Positions 34,101-43,905 of a stretch of DNA of 64,000 bases are shown here, one piece after another; positions within the stretch are counted from its first letter, which is position 1, and every line of letters begins with the position of its first letter. Below the pieces are notes generated by a model. It was not told where the DNA came from. It did not search any database and worked only from the letters and a program-made list of their open reading frames with translations. Origin of the DNA: Amphiura filiformis (Eukaryota; Echinodermata; Ophiuroidea; Amphilepidida; Amphiuridae); NCBI RefSeq assembly GCF_039555335.1, contig NC_092628.1, positions 96,359,782-96,423,781 of the forward strand, written 5' to 3'. A program made the position numbers and the translations under genes.

Positions 34101-36941
34101 CATTATGTTGCTCATTTTCAAGAATGCTGGTTTACAAAAAGCACGACATTGTCTGATTTCGTGAACAAAGCCACACATAACATTGTTTCCTTTCGTTTCC
34201 TTTGTAATCGGTTACCCAACTGAAGCTATGAATACCAGTTTTATTGCGATATCGCACATGAAAACAGTCACTTGTGCACAACCAGAGAAGATCCGATTTA
34301 ATCAGTTGAGCTGTTTCAATGAGTGTTATCTTGGTTTAATAGCTTTTAATGGGGTTAAGTCCTGCAAAGGTCGAGATGAATTCTACTGTAGACATGACTG
34401 CATCATGCAACCTATTTGATCGTAGCGCATTTGTGAGAGGAACTGTCGCGATAGATTGCAATCATGCTTTTGTTAAATGCATTTGAGTAGTCCGCCATAT
34501 TTACGCTATGATACGTCATATGCACAGCCCCGACACCGCTGAACCACACGATGAGATAAAAAACTGGAACCTACAAAACAAATAATAAACAAATAATTAA
34601 TCATTTAATCTATCGAATAAACAACTACATGTACTAGCAAATGTAATTTATATTAAAAAAAACTATTCGAGCTCTTTTCAACCAGCCATCTATCTTTGCT
34701 GAAATTCAATAAATGTTAATGTTTCGTTCTACTTCATTAAACAGTCCACTTTAGAGTTCAAGTATGGCGTGTGCGTTCCTGAAGTGTGTTCAGAGGAGGC
34801 AATTACACGGAATATAGGCCTTCTTACCAAGTGTAAGTATGATTTCATCGGTTTACAAATAAAACACTGTGTCCATGTCCCCAATAACAAAAACATTTGA
34901 ATCTCAATTTGATGTGTTTTACTGTTTTGTTATTTTTTCTTCATGCAGTAATACCAGCCGAGTATCGTTCAATAGCTACCTTAGCGACGCCCATGTTTAG
35001 CGATTCACCTGTTAATTGCCAGGATTTCCCACAGAGGCCATATGATACTGGATTTATATGTTTCACGTAAGCGTTGAAGTACAATTCTTAAAGGGCTTGC
35101 ATGGGGGGGTACTTGACTTTCGAAGTAACAGGGTATGCGACATAGTAGGCAACCTTTCAAGATCAGGAGGCACAAAATAGGAAGAGTACCGACAGCCTAA
35201 CATCTTAACACTTTTTGGAAGTGTATTTAACCAATGTCAACATGGGATCAGCAGCAGAAATGTTTTTCTAACCATGCTTACATACGGTATTGGAGTAACG
35301 CCTCAGCTAGGCTATATGGTACTTTACCATGATGTTTACAATATGCCAATATGGAAAGAAAATGCAATGTCCGTAATTTTTCGGTCACTTTTCAAATGAT
35401 TTTTGACTAAATACTATTTCAAACGACGTCATGATGTAAAACATCAATATTCTTCCAGCCAGCTCGTCAAAATCCAAGGGGCGTCTTTGGTCTAGTTATT
35501 TTATATATTATGTCTATACGAGGGGGAGGCACATTTTTACGCCACTGGTATGTGGACACTGATGCAAAACTAGGGGCCTTTCGACGAGATAATTGACGCC
35601 AAAATTGCGGGTTTATTGGGTTAGAAGCTCCGTGAGAGTTTTAGGTAGTAGGGCCTATAATTGAGTAACAAAGGGTGTTCATTAAGTTAGATGGAGTAAA
35701 ACCATTTTCGCTGATTCCATGGCTTACACTGGGTTTGCACTGTGTCTATCAGCAGCCATTTGGTCTAAAATGGTATAAGAAATATCAAAGACGTTAACGG
35801 TTGTTTGATGGCATGTAAAACTGAGTCATTTTAAAGAAAAGTTGAACAATGATGACCGTATTTATTTAAAAGCTTTTTGCATCTTTACAATGGGTAGACA
35901 CTTGTAAAATGATATCAGAACATCAGCAAACAGACTAACAAATGACAAGGGAATTTTCAAAAAACATTATCATGAAATGTAAGATAGCCTATATAAGCTC
36001 ATATTATTTGGACAATTTAAATTAAAAATATATGTAAATAGCGCCCTCAATTTCCACACAAAATTATGTGCTGTTTATATAAAATTGCTACAAAATATTA
36101 TGTGTATATACAGTTTATTATTGTGATAGCTGTTGGTATTATTCAGGTCTATAATTGAACATAATAATATTAATAATGTTTTGTTAGAAATTAATGATCA
36201 CATTAAACACCCTTAATTAAGGGTAAGATGCATCCCATATATCCTGGACGAGACTGCCACAAGTTTACCGGGGTCGAACTCCATTTTGGTTTGGGTAGGG
36301 ACGCGCCTCCGAGTCGAGTGTCTGAAGTGGTACCCATTCTTTTTTCCCGACAGTGAGACTAATCCCGGCATTTCTGTACCTCAATCCTGGAATTTGGGGC
36401 CAAATTCAACAGGTTTGACATTATTATTCTCAACATTTTTGTTATGGGGACATTTTGGCTCAAGATTCACGAAATCGGGTCAATTTCCTGACAAATTGTA
36501 AAGAAAAAAATCGGACATCTATACATCATGATATCTCACAAAAAGGGTTCATCCTGCAGAAGGCCGAAAATGAGACCCATCTGGACTTACAGAATTATTA
36601 ATTATGATTCACGCTTCATTTGATATTTTGAAATTTATTGTTTTTATTTATTTGCAGTGTTTTCTGCCTGATTTTAGCTATTATGATGTTATCAGGTGCA
36701 GCTCTTGACGTTTTCCAGAAATACAAGAAAAGAAAGATGACCAACAACAATAAATTACGGTTACCATCCCACCAATCGTATGGCAGTACAGGAGAAACCA
36801 AGAATGCAACCAATTCTTTACCCGAAGAAACAAAACCTTTAGTGAATCACGAAGTCAAAAACATAGTTAGTTCAACGGAACAAAGCAACCCTTCGGAGTC
36901 ACTGGGCTCGAAACCAAGTATGTGCATGTGTGTGTATTGAT

Positions 36942-36990
<49 letters not shown>

Positions 36991-39900
36991 TAATTATTTG
37001 TATGAAAGTGGGAAACTTCCAGCAAAACTCGGAAATCATAATTTTTAAGGCACTTTTTTAATTGATTGAAAAATAAAATCCTCCATGTAGGGAGTGTGAA
37101 CTTATTTTCTGGAATACCATTTACCATTCATCAGATGTCTGTTCACACCATCTACAGGAAGTTCATTCCGCAGTCCACACCGTGGTCCACACTCTCTTCG
37201 AAAAGAAAGCTCTTCCTCAGGTTTCGTGTTCATGTAGTATCGTCCATGGGCGTCAATCCCAGGGTGGGGGACAGGGGGATGTGTCCCCCACCATTTTTTC
37301 AGCCACTTTTTGACAATTCAGACCGACCCCACCCACTACGTCAATACATGTTTTTAAGAAAGGGTTTAAGTTACATTTATTGTCTCGGTATTAATCATGT
37401 TAATATTATATTTTTCCAGTTGACCATTAATATGTGAATTATACTGTACTGCCATCACATGCCAGCAACACTCTGTTTGCACCTGTCTCGTCCTGTTTGT
37501 CTGCACTTTGTCCTGTCCACTGTTTGTAGCAAGTTTTTCATGTTACTGTGCATATTTATGTAATCTCAAGGTGGCCAATTTTAACGAGCTCTGCTCTCTT
37601 TTGGTTTTCCTACCAATGAACTGTTTTGTATATTTATCATGTTATGTATTTTCGGTGAAATAAATTGAACATTGAACATCGAACATTGAACATTTCAAGC
37701 CAGATTGGCGCTAACAAGTATCATCTTGTGTTATGTAACTTGACCTCCGGTCTGATTTCGATTCATCAAACCTTTTTGGTAGAATCTATAATTCTTATAT
37801 CCACAGGCAGTTCACGCTGATTTTTTCTTCATGCTCTTCTTTTGATTTGTTTTTCGTTTTTGAGCGCCTTAATCTAAATATTAATATTAATTCAATTTCA
37901 CAATCGATGAGATATATTTTTTATCCTTCTTCTCAGGTATGCTTCCAGAAGTTCTACTGTGTTTTGCTTTCAATCGAAACATATCCAAACTTCTGGATAC
38001 CAGTATCGGTCAGTCTCAATCCATTGGATGTCTGCATGGTATACGTGTTATCAGCATAACATGGGTAGCTCTTGGACATATATTTGCGTTCAATTTGATG
38101 ACTGGAGTAGGTTTGTATAATATGAGACTGAAGGAAGTATGTGCACCAATATAATACTTTGCTTGTTAATCTCTGTATAAATGTAAATGTCAAAACAACG
38201 GGCAAAACAATGACCTGCAGGGAGTAAAAACTTGTGCTGCATTACAAAAAGAAAGCGTAACACCTAGCGAAATGATAGTGGGAGCTTTAGTTTTTTTTTT
38301 TTGTCTAATACAGAAAATGCACCAGACCTTTTTGAAAATTCACTTCCCAGTTTCTTCTTTCAAGCTGTTGGCAATTCCTACTCAGCAGTGGACACGTTCT
38401 TCTTCATGAGGTATGTTTTAAGACAAGGTGATCCAGAAAGACGGCCATTCTCCCAACTTGTACCATGTGTACGGACAAGAATTGTATTCATGAGAGAGAC
38501 GCGAATCAGTGTGTAGGGTGGGTGTGTATGGGGTGCGTGTGTAGAGTCACGGTATGCCGTTGATCATAACAGCACATGTCATTTTCTGTGTTTGAAGTTA
38601 TGATGGCTTTGACGGCTCCCATATATACTGCGAATCTCAAGCTCATGTTGAAGAAACGGGTGAAGGTCTATATTGCGAAGTGTTTTTGTTCCAAATGGAA
38701 TGATTTTTGCTCCGAAGGCATTTTGTTCCCATAATATTTTATGCCGAACAGTTTTTGACTTCCGGAAGGCCATTTCTCTGGAAGGTTTTTATACTGATAG
38801 GTTCGTACTCCAAAAATCTAAAAGGTTATTATTCCGAAGGGCCAATGCTCCGAAAACTATCAGTCGGAAGTGTTTTTGCTTTTGGAATAATAACCCCTGT
38901 ATCATTTTCGGAATACCGCTTCTTTGGAATAAATACCTTAATAATGACTCTTGAATAATTTTCGAACTAATGCCCTGTCGGAATAAAAACCTTTCGGAGT
39001 ATAACGAACCTTTGGGAATAATATTTCGGAATAATAACCCATTGTAATTGCCGCCATTTTTGGACAAAAGACCCTTCAGACTAAATACCTGTCGGATAAA
39101 TTACCCTTTGAGCAAAGACCTTTTGGGTTTACGACCTTCCATAGCATAGCGTGTTTGGAAAACGACCTTCGGAATAAACCCGTTCGGAACAAAAACACTT
39201 AGAACAATCTTTCTTACACCCGACGACCATGGAGATTTCCGTTTTGTGAATCGCTACTGTAAATATTATATTTTTCTTTTTTAATTGTTATTTCCTTATT
39301 TTCAGCGGGCTTCTACTGTCTTATGTCACATTCACCCGGATGGCGAAATCCGACGGGAAAATGTCATGGCTTCTTTTCTACTTTCATCGAATATGGAGGT
39401 TTGATTATTTCTTAAATTTTCATCTTAACATGCATGACACGTTCCGTAATTGACTAAAGTTTTGTTTCTCTCCCACACCCACACAACACAACACACGCAC
39501 AACACTTAAACTCATATTTTTGTTGTTGTTTTGTTTTTCATTAATACAGAGTCTTCTTTTGTTTCAGAATCACTCCATTGTACGCATTTGTTATCCTCTT
39601 CATGATCTACCATCATCCATACTTCGGAGATGGACCTAAGTGGTATCAAGCTATTTACTTTGATTCTCTATGCGAAAAGTATTGGTGGCGAAATCTTCTT
39701 TACATCAACAATTACTTCCCACTAACTGACATGGTATATATTTTTATTTGACTTCCTATAATAGTCAGTGACGGCACAAATATCACAAACATTATAATAT
39801 AAGAATAAAATTTGTTTGAAGGATCGCATTTGGTGTAAATGTTTTTTGACTTTGCATTATCTAGTAACAGACATGACAGAGCAAGATGCAAACCGTAAAA

Positions 39901-42900
39901 ATGAAATTGAGGAGAATGCTATGTTGATTTGTTTAATTTCTTACCATGTTTACAGTGTATGCAGTGGTCTTGGTATTTGTCCTGTGATATGCAATTTTTC
40001 ATTATCTCTCCATTGATTCTACTGCCCTTATTCAGGTAAATATAATAAATAGTAAGACTCTAATAAATAAATAAAATGCACACATACGGTTGCTAACAAC
40101 ATGAACAATGATGAAGAATACAATTATGACGAGGATGATGTCGGTGAGGAGGATATTGGAGGAGGATGATAACAAGGATGAGGATTACGGGTAGAAATGA
40201 AGGAGATAGTGAGGATCATAACGAAGATGGCGATGGTGATGATGTGATGGTATTAAGCTTTGACTTTTCCACACAGGTCTCAAATCACTGGCATAATCAT
40301 TACCTCGGTCATGTTCTTAGCTAGCTTGGTGACGACAGGCTATTTGATTGGTAGAGATCACCTGACTACAAATGCGTACGGTAACCTGTTTGGAGGTAAT
40401 CTGGCTCTGTAAGTAGATTTTATCTAAGTTTGTCTATTATCAGCATGATATGAATGATCTCGCCAAGACAACTTACCAAAAAATGTAAGTCAATGATGAC
40501 AAGATAATTACCATGCCAAGTCACAGTATCAACAAAAACATCCAGGCCACAGTGTCGGCAGGCCCGAGGCCGGAGACTCCCATAGTTGAGTTCTGTACTA
40601 ATGGAGTTCCAATATAGAAGGGCCCCGCAGGGCAAGAAAGCAAGAGTTACCTTAATGTAACATTGACCAACAGTAACCTTAATGTAATTTGGCACCTCAA
40701 AAGATATATTCTTCTGTTAATATAGTTATCTATTTTACTTCATTTTACCGTCCAAATGTATTGGAAACCTTTCAGCAGTAGGAACCGTAAGTCAGTGGTT
40801 ATTTCGAACCCCGGTTTCGAACAGGGAATTCATATCTTTGTTTCATACAAGAGGTTGATCAAGAAAACCCTAAAAACGGTCAGAGTGTATTGATTGTTAA
40901 TGCTTTGCATGCTGGCTTTAGGTTTCAACATAAAAAGTCCAAGTTTTGAGATATTCTCTTAAAATATCAAGAGCTATCTTAAAAAACCATGGAACCAATA
41001 CTCATTTTATAAATTTTTCATGCCGATTCCAAATATGGAATTGAAATTTGTCGTCTACAATCAACATCCGCGTGGAGAAAGTTAAACTTGCCCGACGTGC
41101 TTAATCGAAAATGTAACCTTTGGTCACACTTTGATCTCATATGAAATACAGGTCCATCGACGAGTATTCTACTAATAGCTACTTGGAACTGGTGTACTTC
41201 CAACCATACTCACGAATTCCTCCTTACTTAATAGGAATGATCATGGGTTATATTATGTATAAGCAAATAAGTAAACATCAACGCATACGTCTTTCCTCAG
41301 TAAGTATCTCGCCATATCATCTCTCTTGATTCCAAATACTAGTAACACATTTGCAGACTGTAGCTGCAAATGATCTGTTTTACCATTTGTCCGTGTATGG
41401 TGAATATAAAACACCCTTTTCCTGAAATCTTAATTAGTTGCTTTTGTTTCACGTAGGTCAGTCTAGGTCGTATAATGCTAATGACTGTTCCTATGTTTGT
41501 TTCACACTTTATTATTTATCCAGATTGTTGTGTCTGTTGGATGGGCTTTAGCATTTGCAGCAGGTATAAGCGTCGTATATGGAACATACACCAGCTATGG
41601 CGCATTGGCATTCCAAAGTGTATGGTCCAATGCAGAAAATATCCTGTATGGGACTTTCAGTAGATTGGGATGGTCATTCGCCTTGGCATGGGTGATATTC
41701 GCTTGCTATTACGGATATGGAGGTAAAATACCCATCAAATCCCTTCCCTTTTACGCCGAGGCACCGCATTGGAATTGTTTTCACTATCCTCTAATTGTGT
41801 TACCTAAATCCGAGCCCCGGTCCTGAGGTACCCATACATACCCCCAACCCCTTCTCTATTATGATGTACATCTCATTGCAATTTCCGAAAGCACTCGTGT
41901 GTAGTATTTTGTTAGCTTTAATTTTATACCACATTTGGTACCAAGAGCTCTAAATTGACAGCAAGATTGGTGATACCAGTATATGTACAAATGTGCAAGT
42001 GGGCAAGCCGTCATGAACAAGCCGGAAGGCTAAATTTGACTGTGTTTTTTTGATGTTACTTTTGTGAAATTCAACTCCACAAGATTTGATAGAAGTAACT
42101 CTCTCCTTACATAGAATTCTATGTATTTAGTCTGTATTTATCAGTATGATTAGTCAGTCTGTTGCTGGGGTCCTCGATGAACTTATGCAAGTAGTAGAAG
42201 CAGACAACTAGCGGGCATTGATAGACAAAGAATCAGTTAAAGATAATAAAACACTTTAATAATAAAACAGTATCTTTTAATGGAACACTAGTTGAAGGAG
42301 AATTCAAGAGAATCTGTTATCATATCCAACATCATATCGTGGTCTGGTTATACAAACCAATCATATCCATCTTCATATCGTGTACCTTTCATTCATTTTA
42401 GGTTGGATTAATGACTTTCTCATACATGGTTTGGTTATACAAACCTATTATCAAGCATATCCATCATCATATCGTGTATCTATTTCATTTATTTCAGGTT
42501 GGATCAATGACTTGTTGGTCATTCTGGATACCATTGAGTGGGTTGACTTTCTCAGCGTATCTCATACATGGTTTGGTTATACAAACCTATTATCAAGCAT
42601 ATCCATCATATTATCGTGTATCTATTTCATTTATTTCAGGTTGGATTAATGACTTTCTGTGTTGGTCCTTCTGGATACCATTGAGTAGGTTGACTTACTC
42701 AGCGTATCTCATACATGGTTTGGTTACAAACCTATTATCAAGCATATCCATCATCATATCGTGTATCTATTTCATTTATTTCAGGTTGGATCAATGACTT
42801 TCTGTGTTGGTCCTTCTGGATACCATTGAGTAGGTTGACTTACTCAGCGTATCTCATACATGGTCTGGTTATACAAACCTATTATCAAGCATATCCATCT

Positions 42901-43905
42901 TCATATCGTGTATCTATTTCATTTATTTCAGGTTGGATTAATGACTTTCTGTGTTGGTCCTTCTGGATACCATTGAGTAGGTTGACTTACTCAGCGTATC
43001 TCATACATGGTCTGGTTATACAAACATATTACCAAGCATATCCAACATCATACCATGCATCAGAAATGTCATACGTAAGTGTTGCGTGGTTGTAACCCGA
43101 GCTAGTCCTTTATTCTGGCACTGTGTAATGTCGGGAATGTCGAAAAATCAAAATTCCAGGGCAAAATGAATTGCTCTAAATTCCTATGATAAATTTTTAA
43201 CATAATTGGATGAGGGACAAATCCAAATTCGATTAAAAATTCATGATCCAAAAGAGTAAAACTCAATTTATCTGAATTACATTTTAAAATCTTAAAGATG
43301 CAAATTCAGATTCATAAGATTTGATTTTTACTTAAATCATCGGGCCCCAAGTCCAATTTACCCCCACTTTCATTAAACATTTTGTGTTGCTTGTCAAATG
43401 TTTAACGTTCCTTTCCCCATGTTATCTTCTTCAAATTTCTAAACATAAGACCCGATTGATAGCCGACCTCATCAAAATGTAGATTTTTTTTATCGTTATC
43501 GAGGGAAAGCATATATTTTCTCATGTTTTATTTAGGTAGTATGAACAAAAGCATGGTAGTTTGGTTACCACCGCAGATGTTTTGTACAGATTGTGATACA
43601 CATTTTTGCTTCTAGAATCCAAATTGCTAGAGCAATTTAATTCAAAACTTGGAATAAGAAGCTTTGGTTACTAGCAGAAATAAAACTGAACATGACAGAC
43701 TAACAGAATAAACCATTTTTTGTTATTCCAGTGTTATATCTTTTGCGGCAGTTTGATGCTTTCTTATGCATCTGCAGCTTTACTCTCCATAGCCATCGAA
43801 TATCCATGCACAGGATTGGAAAAACTGATGTTAAGAAAGAACAGTCAATGTACCAAAGAGGAAGGTAAACCCCATCAGAGGAACGGTGAAACAGTGGTAT
43901 CATAA
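16055..43905 (+). CDS. nrf-6-like protein (NRF domain plus acyltransferase 3), 15 exons, 5' incomplete
   Basis: Join: 16055-16143, 22557-22714, 34745-34832, 34949-35066, 36658-36917, 37937-38110, 38314-38410, 39306-39398, 39568-39733, 39956-40035, 40277-40408, 41152-41299, 41524-41722, 42932-43074, 43732-43905. Every junction is GT-AG and phase-compatible, giving about 705 codons. Residues 10-150 form the cysteine-rich extracellular NRF domain (IDAFGKVPAGVMAGNFEWLG, YGVCVPEVC). From residue 152 come about 11 membrane segments of the acyltransferase-3 family, with the landmarks CLHGIRVISITWVALGH, MQFFIISPLILL and LTYSAYLIHG. C. elegans NRF-6 and NDG-4 are the founders; they affect fluoxetine response and yolk uptake. 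A transferase reaction for the animal proteins is inferred from the domain, not proven. The signal-peptide exons were not found. A paralogue lies upstream. Confidence 0.88.
16592..16973. mobile_element. MITE with about 45-bp inverted repeats and GCCTGGG flanks
   Basis: The left end TCCCGGTCCACGCACTCCGT and the right end, read inverted, CCCGGTCCCCGCACTCCGT match and continue into CCGCGGGTATTCATGCT on both sides. GCCTGGG stands immediately outside both ends (16585-16591, 16974-16980). The interior is made of repeated TTCGCGAAA-type motifs and is non-coding. Confidence 0.75.
17175..17363. mobile_element. Mariner-type MITE, TA target site
   Basis: Inverted ends CAGTGGAACCTCATTATAAC and (inverted right end) CAGTAAAACCTCATTATAAC match at 21 of 23 positions over their full length. 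A TA dinucleotide lies on each side. The 189-bp interior is non-coding. The end sequence is of the kind seen in Tc1/mariner (pogo/Tigger-like) families. Confidence 0.85.
17650..18754. mobile_element. 1.1-kb mariner-superfamily element, 30-bp inverted repeats
   Basis: CAGGGTGTAACAATAAAATT begins the left end. The right end is its reverse complement over 30 bp with one mismatch. TA flanks both ends. No intact transposase was recognised inside. Confidence 0.85.
20565..20930. repeat. Cluster of GCGATGC/ATCGC palindromes
   Basis: It includes a perfect 46-bp palindrome at 20635-20680 (half-site ATCGCGCGATGAAATTAAAA then TGT), a 15-bp-stem hairpin at about 20796-20828 (GCGAAAAAGTTGAAC, loop ATT), and many overlapping GCATCGC and GCGATGCGA words at both ends. 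No protein-coding signal was seen. Confidence 0.8.
20958..22397. repeat. AT-rich satellite, about 111-bp unit, 12-13 copies
   Basis: Units contain AAACAAAGTCAAACAT, TTTCTAGATGC and TTCAATTCTCATAATTTTCC in fixed order. CTAGATG recurs at 21071, 21183, 21293 (as TTAGATG), 21404 and 21515, giving a 110-112 bp period. Copies are 90 percent or more alike by eye. Early copies read ACCCTAATAAA and middle ones GATCCTAATAAA, which suggests local blocks of amplification. Confidence 0.9.
22557..22714 (+). CDS. nrf-6-like exon 2 (core NRF motif)
   Basis: Encodes IDAFGKVPAGVMAGNFEWLG followed by DYDECTSLQGFHYCSVNFG, the conserved start of the NRF domain. Acceptor TTAATTTCAG. The donor GTAATC at 22715 is weaker than most in this gene and is chosen because the exon then ends at a codon boundary that matches exon 3. 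Confidence 0.85.
23105..31435. repeat. Composite modular repeat array rich in TGACCTTTGACC
   Basis: Modules start near 23105, 24029, 25101, 25796, 26771, 27591, 28346, 29079 and 30151. Type A subunits (about 145 bp) contain ACCGGAAGTGACCCCTTAAT and TGACCTTTGACC. Type B subunits (about 128 bp) contain GTCATAAGGATCATTGCATT and CAGCTCAATTGGAGCATTTT plus TGACCTTTGACC. Most modules end in a GAAGAAAGAAA microsatellite, and neighbouring junctions hold hairpins: GTGCCCTTTGCAAGGGCAC, AAGTTAGGC..GCCTAACTT, ACAAGCCGAC..GTCGGCTTGT, ACAGCCGT..ACGGCTGT. Several junctions read ACTAGA. Short open frames (for example TEFGRNPIKDV) recur with the repeats and are not genes. Internal tandem repeats, a microsatellite and a hairpin near CTAG recall Helentron/Helitron-derived elements; this is inference. 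Confidence 0.85.
30292..31117. mobile_element. 826-bp DNA transposon with 8-bp TSD inside the array
   Basis: The array word ACTTTGCT is present at 30284-30291 and again at 31118-31125, where the array sequence resumes. The inserted ends are TAGACTATGCCATAGAC and, inverted from the right, GTAGACTTCTCCGTAG, so short imperfect inverted repeats are present. An interior hairpin AGTTAGGCCA..TGGCCTAACT lies at about 30870-30895. There is no transposase. The 8-bp duplication fits hAT- or P-type elements. Confidence 0.8.
31742..32060. repeat. 176-bp tandem duplication, two copies
   Basis: Copies begin GATTCCGTGGGAAAGTGACC (31742) and GATTCCATGGGAAAGTGACC (31918). The second has an extra CTTGACC and is shorter at its end. 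Confidence 0.85.
32994..33181. repeat. 94-bp tandem duplication, two copies
   Basis: TAATGCTTGTGTAAATTTAA begins both copies, at 32994 and 33088. Only a few differences are seen. Confidence 0.9.
34385..34535. repeat. Dispersed repeat family R, copy 3 (inverted)
   Basis: Reverse complement of the 14520-14640 block (ATATTTACG and TGATACGTCATATGCAC-like segments, GATTGCAATCATGC). Confidence 0.55.
34745..34832 (+). CDS. nrf-6-like exon 3 (NRF domain)
   Basis: Encodes STLEFKYGVCVPEVCSEEA, the GVCVPxxC motif closing the NRF domain core. An alternative acceptor 10 bases downstream (TTTAG) would not keep the frame with exon 2. Donor GTAAGT. Confidence 0.85.
34949..35066 (+). CDS. nrf-6-like exon 4 (end of NRF domain)
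   Basis: Phase 1 in, phase 2 out. Encodes VNCQDFPQRPYDTGFICFT at its end, leading into the first membrane segment. Confidence 0.85.
35067..36657. other. nrf-6-like intron 4; possible short inverted-repeat element
   Basis: At about 35673 (AAGGGTGTTCATTAA) and 36204-36217 (CATTAAACACCCTT) two short inverted matches could bound a 540-bp element, but no target duplication is clear. Nothing else is recognised. Confidence 0.3.
36658..36917 (+). CDS. nrf-6-like exon 5 (first TM and cytoplasmic linker)
   Basis: VFCLILAIMMLSGAALDVF is the first transmembrane segment. A basic KYKKRK and a polar, probably disordered linker follow (about residues 175-238). Donor GTATGT at 36918. Confidence 0.85.
36937..36990. 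repeat. (GATT)n microsatellite
   Basis: About 13 copies of the tetranucleotide just inside intron 5. Confidence 0.9.
37230..37690. repeat. Possible LINE 3' tail and dispersed repeat in intron 5
   Basis: Around 37245-37330 lies a GGCGTCAATCCCAGGGTGG-type dispersed repeat. At 37565-37690 a GTGGCCAATTTTAACGAGCT segment ends in AAATAAATTGAACATTGAAC and further GAACATT copies, which looks like the short-repeat tail of a non-LTR retrotransposon. There is no coding part. Tentative. Confidence 0.35.
37937..38110 (+). CDS. nrf-6-like exon 6 (acyltransferase-3 start)
   Basis: Encodes FAFNRNISKLLDTS, then CLHGIRVISITWVALGHIF, the family signature with the conserved CLHGIR and GH. The intracellular loop leads into TM2. 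Confidence 0.92.
38314..38410 (+). CDS. nrf-6-like exon 7
   Basis: Encodes NAPDLFENSLPSFFFQAVGN and SAVDTFFFMR, the SVDTFFF-type motif at TM3. Acceptor TAATACAG, donor GTATGT. Confidence 0.9.
38640..39200. repeat. Degenerate TTATTCCGAA / TTCGGAATAA array
   Basis: The first half carries words such as ATTATTCCGAAGGG, TGCTCCGAAG and TTCCGGAAGG. The second half carries the complement, such as TTTCGGAATAATAACCC and CTTTCGGAG. The array therefore changes orientation near 38890. Spacing is irregular (15-30 bp). Frames across it are not genes. Confidence 0.65.
39306..39398 (+). CDS. nrf-6-like exon 8
   Basis: Encodes SGLLLSYVTFTRMAKSDGK and the FYFHRIWR motif typical of the family. Confidence 0.9.
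39568..39733 (+). CDS. nrf-6-like exon 9
   Basis: Encodes ITPLYAFVILFMIYHHPYFG (a TM segment) and CEKYWWRNLLYINNYFPLTD, the conserved CxxxWWxNLLYINNF element. Confidence 0.93.
39956..40035 (+). CDS. nrf-6-like exon 10
   Basis: Encodes CMQWSWYLSCDMQFFIISPL, the highly conserved C-x-W-x-WYL-x-x-D-M-QFF motif. Confidence 0.93.
40277..40408 (+). CDS. nrf-6-like exon 11
   Basis: Encodes TM segment IIITSVMFLASLVTTGYLIG and a polar loop. Confidence 0.9.
41152..41299 (+). CDS. nrf-6-like exon 12
   Basis: Encodes YFQPYSRIPPYLIGMIMGYI, matching the KPxxRxxPYLxGxxxGY motif. Confidence 0.92.
41524..41722 (+). CDS. nrf-6-like exon 13
   Basis: Two membrane segments (VVSVGWALAFAAGISVVYG; GWSFALAWVIFACYYGYG) around an SRLGWS motif. 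It ends in phase 1 with donor GTAAAA, which must join one of the tandem acceptors downstream. Confidence 0.92.
42785..42931 (+). CDS. Possible alternative 5' extension of exon 14 (copy 4)
   Basis: If the acceptor before 42785 is used, the frame stays open through 147 bp (49 codons) into copy 5. This adds a second IPLSRLTYSAYLIHG segment joined by YRVSISFISGWINDF. Use of this acceptor is unproven. Confidence 0.35.
42932..43074 (+). CDS. nrf-6-like exon 14 (last copy)
   Basis: Encodes WINDFLCWSFWIPLSRLTYS and AYLIHGLVIQTYYQAYPTSY, the late conserved motif with Leu-Ile-His of the family. Donor GTAAGT. Confidence 0.9.
43732..43905 (+). CDS. nrf-6-like exon 15 (last)
   Basis: Encodes the last membrane segment CYIFCGSLMLSYASAALLSI, then EYPCTGLEKLM, a short charged tail, and TAA at 43903-43905. 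Confidence 0.92.
   Translation, partial: CYIFCGSLMLSYASAALLSIAIEYPCTGLEKLMLRKNSQCTKEEGKPHQRNGETVVS

Larger units (their letters stand above)
22715..34744. other. 12-kb intron of the nrf-6-like gene
   Basis: From 22715 to 23104 no feature is seen. It then holds the composite TGACCTTTGACC array to 31435, a transposon inside that array, short tandem duplications, poly-T at about 32395-32420, and a dispersed repeat copy at 34385. At 33715-33830 and 33945-34030 two diverged copies of one segment (TCGTACTTTTGT shared) are present. No further exon is supported. Confidence 0.5.
42318..43074 (+). repeat. Tandem duplication of exon 14 with its splice acceptor
   Basis: About five copies of a unit of roughly 147 bp. 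Each contains the intron end CATTTATTTCAG plus the exon body. Exon starts fall at 42402, 42498, 42640, 42785 and 42932. Copy 1 lacks about 51 bp, copy 2 lacks 5 bp and copy 3 lacks 2 bp, so only copies 4 and 5 are intact. Only the last copy is followed by a donor (GTAAGT at 43075). A fragment of another copy lies at about 42330-42400. Confidence 0.9.
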
